A DNA stretch of 64,000 nucleotides from Takifugu bimaculatus (Eukaryota > Chordata > Actinopteri > Tetraodontiformes > Tetraodontidae). The notes below the pieces were generated by a model. It was given only the letters and a program-made list of their open reading frames with translations. It searched no databases and was not told the origin of the DNA. Positions 59,761 to 64,000 of this stretch are shown here, piece by piece. The translations under genes were made by a program, and so were the position numbers. Within the stretch, counting starts at the first letter, position 1. Every line of letters begins with the position of its first letter. The stretch lies in NCBI GenBank assembly GCA_004026145.2, contig CP034984.1:248001-312000 (forward strand). The letters run 5' to 3'.

Positions 59761-62700
59761 TGAAGAGTAGAGCTCCAAGATCCCTATTGCCATATATGAT
59801 CAAAATAAGATGGCTCGGCAAAAGCAGGAAGGTCAGCAATAAGCATCTGAGCCTAACCCCCCCTGAGTTTGGTCCCAGTTCAATCAGAATGTTCCGGATG
59901 TGGCACAAACTGGCCCACTGACAAACACGAGGAGGCGCCGCTGAGACGGGGGGGGCTCGGCGGGAACAATTCAATCAATGAGCACTTGACAAACGACCGC
60001 ACGGTAAACCTGAGACGGCGCTACCGAGCCACCAGCTAGCGAGCTAACGTGTGACCCGCGCCGACGGTTCCCTTAAAAAGGCAGCTCATTTTATTCCCCC
60101 CCCCTCCCACGAAAGTGAAAAATCTCTCGGATCCTCTGGACGCGTCTGCAATAAACACGGGCGGCCTGGAAGTATTTGTTAGAAAAAGGCTCCCAGCGAA
60201 TGCCGAGTCACTCCCGTTTAACCAGTCAGCACTTCGGGATAACCCTAACACCTTTGCCCTTCCAGCTCGCTTCACTCAACGTCCGCTCGCTCCGGCAGTT
60301 CATTTACCAGCGCAGCGGAGGCCGCCGCTCCTGCCTGCGCTGTGTTTTGACCAAGTAGAGGCAAACCACTGGTGTGTGGAGCAGGAAGCTGGCGGTATGG
60401 CCTGATATGGCCCTGGGTGACGGCCCGCCGGACTGCAGCCTCCCCTGCCAAAGCTTCGGGTTTTAAGGGGTTTTACCTGCAAACGCAGGATTAGCCGGCG
60501 GGGATGGAAACATCCGCCGCCAGAGTCGCCATTTACAGACAGGAGAAGCTTCTTGAGCAACACGACGTTAAAAATTCGGTTACTTATCAACCGGCCGCGG
60601 AGGGCAGCGCACAAACACTGAGGGCGTGTCGCCCAACACGCCGTCAACACACACACAGATGTGGCGGAAACCGGGGCCGGGACGCGTCGGGGTGATCGAC
60701 CAGCGCGGTGGCTAATTACAGCTGTTAGCAAGTAGCTTTCATTTGACACGGCGGAGGGGAACGCTAGGGAGCGAGCGTCCCCCCATCAAGGCCAAGTGAG
60801 CAACTGTCAGGTTGGTGTGCGAAGGCCTTAATGAGTTCCTGAGCACTTAAGCCCCTTTCACACATGCCCCGTAATCCCGACTTTAGCGGGATTCCTGAGT
60901 GGCTGCGAGAGTCAACGCGAGGGTCCGCGCTTTGTTTCTTCTCCTTTATCTAAAATGTGGACGGGCGTCACGTTTGGCTGGAGCGGGGCAGCGAGGAGCG
61001 CACATGCAGAGCGGCGGGTGGGCGTGTGATGAACTGCGTAGAAGAATACAAATAACCCAGGCTGGAAAGGAAGAGTGATATTTACACAGCTACGACAACA
61101 AGATCCCTTCCGACCGGAGGAATAAAACGATCCTCCGGCTTCTGGCGGCGACGGCTGGTAGAAAAACGGTTCCAAACTGGTTTTGCTTGCAAACTTTAGT
61201 CTTTTTTTTTAATTTATTTTTTTTATAAATTGGTTTTCCCGCACGGAGAGCAACAGGAAACAGGAAGAGAGTCTGTGCATATATGGATCCTGGCTCAGGT
61301 CAGATCCTTTTTCTTTAATAAAACCCGTGGGTTCAGTTCATGTCAATTATCCTAACGATGACATTCATCATGAATAATCCTGCAGCTAGCCCGCGGCGCC
61401 GCTGCGTGCGTCGGGCTGAGCGCAGTTCAATGCCAAAGCAGACATTTGTGCAGCTCTTCCATCCGGCTCCATCTGCGGATGCGTCCTCCCGATTGCTGCG
61501 TGTGTGAACAGAGAAACTCGTATCTGCCACTGTGCAAACAGAGCCGGTCAAACCTCGGATGGTTTTGCATTATCGCTCCACGCCAACGATCGGCGGCGCT
61601 GGCCCCGATGGGTGCCTTCGTTAATCTGCACTTAATGCACCGCAAATTAAATTACGGATCTATAAAATCTTTTAATGCACCGCAGAGTAACTAACTGGGA
61701 ACCTGAGACCAGATGCTGGCTATTACTGGGTGGCTGAGGGCTAAAGTGTTGCAACACGGGGGTTCTGCTGGCGGCGAGCTGCAGAGGAGCTCACCGAGGG
61801 CTGAGCACAATGTCAGAGGATAATGGGAGTCGGTGACATCCCAAAGTCTGAGCAGCGGATGTGTTCAACGAGCCTATTAAGTGCTGCGCTAATCCTGCTT
61901 TACACGTCCCGACCGAGGTGTCCACTGATGGTCTGAAGTCGCACCATGGTCCTCTGACGCTCCAGGAACCCGTCACGCCTGCACGGACCAGAGAGAAGAC
62001 GAACCCCAACGCAACCACCGAGGAACGCCGCACTTTTAACCCCGCTCACCTTGGCCACCCGGGGCAGAACGCCCGGGCGCAGGAGGCAAATTAAACCTAC
62101 GGCGCATAAAAGCCCGCGTCCCAGTAAAGACAGGGCCCTGGCGTGGCCTACTTCTGTGAGCGGAGGTATTCAGCGGGGAAGATGAAAGGCACACATGTCA
62201 AATTACCCCGGCTGCAGCAGGAACGGGAGCAAACGGCTCCAGAACCGATCAGGCAGCCCAGATAATTGCAATCGTCCTACAAATGGACAGCGGCGAGGAG
62301 CTGTGGCACTTATCTGCTGTTTGAAGGGGTGGGGTGGGGTGGTGGTGGGGGGTTAGAAAGTGCACACAAAGCATCCCAGAACGTGTTTGTGATGGAGCAC
62401 AGTGTCCACAAAACCATGAATCAATGCAGTGCAGAGCAACTTATTCAACAGCAGCTCCCACCTGCCCACACACTGGCTGTAAAAATAGCTAACCTACTCA
62501 GCTAGACTATAGGCGGAGGGAGCAGATCTCTGCGCGTGTCCTTCACATATGCACACATGCGGCCCCCTCTGTGGATTTATAATCAAGAAAAATCCTTTAA
62601 TTCGATATAATCTGCAGTCTCGGCACCTGGAGCCTCCTCCAGCCCTGCCGGTGTTACGCAACTCGGCGGGAGCAACAGTGGAAAGCAGCCTAAAAGCTGC

Positions 62701-63259
62701 TGGTTTATCGGCTGACCATCTTCACCTTCCAGCCCATGGCACTGGTGGATGACTGGGGGGGCTGGTGGATTTTATCAAACTGGCCCACTGACAAACATGT
62801 GGCAGCCTGTAAACGGTGACATCTATGCAACTTCGATGTCTGCAAAATGCACCGAAAAGTGCTGAAAGGCGTCGTCTTCCCATTTGTTTGTTTTTTTTCT
62901 AAATAAAAATGTAAAACGGTCAGAGAAGATAGCTCAAATGAAAGGCTAAAATAGGCGTTTTAGCCACCGTGCCATAACATACTGTACTGAAAGCAGCCCT
63001 GCAGCTAGCAACCTTAACTAGTAGCATGTATTCGTTAGCTTTACCAAGAAGGCCCAGGGAGGGGAGTTTTCAATAAAAACGGGGGGAAAGGCCCCCGGAA
63101 CAAGCGTGGGTCTGGTCACCTACCGAGAAGAAGTAATTTCAGCTCTCTCCTGGAGTCTCGTTTGTCTCGGCGGAGTTGTTTGTCAATTTCTGCATTGATT
63201 CGTTTGGACTCCTTCGCCTCTTCGCTCAGGCAACAAGCCATCATGGACTCCAGAGTCAT
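50506..63259 (-). CDS. gna11: G protein subunit alpha 11 (Gq class)
   Basis: Alpha subunit of a heterotrimeric G protein that couples seven-helix receptors to phospholipase C-beta at the plasma membrane. Exons on the minus strand: 63124-63259, 54736-54920, 54188-54342, one of two exon 4 versions (53236-53364 or 52340-52468), 51003-51132, 50781-50934, 50506-50696. Using one exon 4 gives 1080 nt and 359 residues, exactly the family length. The start MTLESMMACCLSEEAKESKR (palmitoylated cysteines) marks GNA11 over GNAQ. G1 is GTGESGKSTF, the arginine finger R183 is in exon 4, G3 is DVGGQRSERRKWIHCF (Q209) in exon 5, G4 is FLNKKDLL, G5 is FTCATDTENI, and the tail is LKEYNLV. Exon lengths match human GNA11. 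Intron 1 is 8.2 kb. Confidence 0.98.
52340..52468 (-). CDS. gna11: gna11 alternative exon 4a (GNAQ-like)
   Basis: 129-nt exon with acceptor CTGCCTGTAG and donor GTAGAA, entering and leaving in phase 2. It encodes YLTDLDRIADPNYLPTQQDV and then LRVRIPTTGIIEYPFDLQSI, closest to human GNAQ at this position (ADP.YLP, FDLQS). It holds R183 and switch I. It lies downstream of exon 4b in the transcript. Confidence 0.93.
53236..53364 (-). CDS. gna11: gna11 alternative exon 4b (GNA11-like)
   Basis: 129-nt exon with acceptor TATATCTGCAG and donor GTACCC, in the same phase as exon 4a. It encodes YLSDIDRVTAEGYVPTQQDV and then LRVRVPTTGIIEYPFDLENV, closest to human GNA11 here (FDLEN). It differs from exon 4a at 12 of 44 residues and at many synonymous sites, including the R183 codon (CGT here, CGC in 4a). 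Confidence 0.93.
54921..63123 (-). other. gna11 intron 1 (8.2 kb), no other gene seen
   Basis: The intron separates the N-terminal exon from the P-loop exon. It contains poly-C runs, a CA repeat (59712-59760), and a G-rich stretch on the plus strand (62326-62353). I recognise no protein or RNA gene in it; long first introns often hold enhancers. Confidence 0.6.
59710..59760. repeat. (CA)n microsatellite with CG interruptions
   Basis: Interrupted CA repeat in gna11 intron 1, seen directly. Confidence 0.9.
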
Positions 63260-64000
63260 CCCCACTGGTTTGGGCAGCCCAGTTTCGGTGGAACCCGGTA
63301 ACGCTTGCCCACGGTTTCAGCTTCTCCCAAATCCCCGGTAGTCGCTCTCGGTATGGAGGAGTGGTGGCGGTGGTGGTGGGGGGGGAGGTGGTCTGTCAGG
63401 CTGGACGGATGGATGGACGGGACTGGGGGAGGGGAGACGAGCTAGGGGCCTCGCTGTCAAGTTGTCCCCCCTAGCCGAGAGCAACCGCGACTTCGCCCGG
63501 GTGTTCACGGCCAAAAAACACTGGAAATTCAGGCAGGGGAGGCACCCGGGAGACGTTCGGGCCTCCCTGTGACGACTCCTCTGTCTGGATGCAGCTAAGG
63601 CCAAAAATTCCTCTCCGAGATTAGCATCAAATGCTCGCCTTAGAGCATTAAAACCTTCCTATTCCTCGGTATTCCAATCGAGTATTTTCACCTGTCACCG
63701 GGCGCGAGCCGTAAGCAGCGGCGACTAACTGCAACGTTGCGACATCCGAAGCGGCGACGGTCGACTCGGTGCCCGACGTTAGCCACCCTAGTCGACGCGA
63801 GTCAGCGCACAAGTCTCGGCTAGTCGGCTAAGATCGAGGAGATAAAGGTTTTAGCGCGATCCACGCCGCAGCAATGCGTCCGCTCGCCACTAACTACATT
63901 AGCCAGCATATGCTAAATTACGCGCAGCGGCTACCGATGCTAACCCGCTAGCCTGCTAGCCCACGTAGCGACGCTCCGGCTGTTATGTCAACCCGCAGTG
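63260..64000 (-). promoter_or_regulatory. gna11 5' UTR and CpG-rich promoter region
   Basis: CpG-dense sequence immediately upstream of the start codon, with a G/GGT-rich stretch at 63360-63390 on the plus strand. No TATA box was noticed, as is usual for broadly expressed G-protein genes. The start site is not determinable here. Confidence 0.55.

Noticed and set aside
1..64000. CRISPR arrays, operons, prophages
   Set aside because: The window is clearly spliced vertebrate DNA; the short direct repeats present are microsatellites.

Overview
The window is nuclear DNA of a bony fish, most likely a percomorph teleost with a compact genome. The genes are vertebrate, split into many short exons with GT-AG introns. 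CA/TG microsatellites, poly-C runs and fish-type repeats (a Ty3/gypsy LTR element, an L2-like LINE tail, a hAT-like element) lie between them. I read nine protein-coding loci by hand-joining exons. Most joins are supported by phase, splice sites and family similarity remembered from human proteins; no database search was possible.

Layout, left to right. 1376-2433 (-): gadd45b-like stress gene with its TATA/CCAAT promoter. 2644-15265: a recent tandem duplication of about 5 kb. Each unit carries an interferon-induced 44-like gene (TLDc plus GTPase domains, - strand) with interferon-response-like motifs upstream. The left copy reads intact. The right copy is broken by a one-base frameshift. Unit 1 also holds a 2.4-kb internally deleted Ty3/gypsy insertion, absent from unit 2, and a cut-off 3' end of map1s. 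14835-22784 (-): the full map1s gene, with two frame breaks in its large exon. 23158-23817 (-): a CART neuropeptide precursor. 24774-26644 (+): yju2 splicing factor. 28933-30968 (+): shd adaptor. 34454-40519 (+): plpp2 lipid phosphatase. 43362-45598 (-): tle5 (AES) corepressor. 50506-63259 (-): gna11, G-protein alpha subunit of the Gq class, with a long 3' UTR and an 8.2-kb first intron. The window ends in the CpG-rich gna11 5' region.

Several loci (GADD45B, YJU2-SHD, PLPP2, TLE5-GNA11, MAP1S) have human orthologues on chromosome arm 19p13, so this looks like a conserved synteny block, with the IFI44-like genes as fish-specific additions. The genes are independent transcription units, not an operon.

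The most notable observation is in gna11. Between coding exons 3 and 5 lie two intact alternative versions of exon 4, each 129 nt with matching phase. One is GNA11-like and one GNAQ-like. This predicts a mutually exclusive splice switch changing 12 residues around the arginine finger and switch I of a Gq-class alpha subunit. The second is the duplication junction, which carries a 13-bp insert matching, in inverse orientation, a map1s intron site 8 kb away, a mark of template switching.
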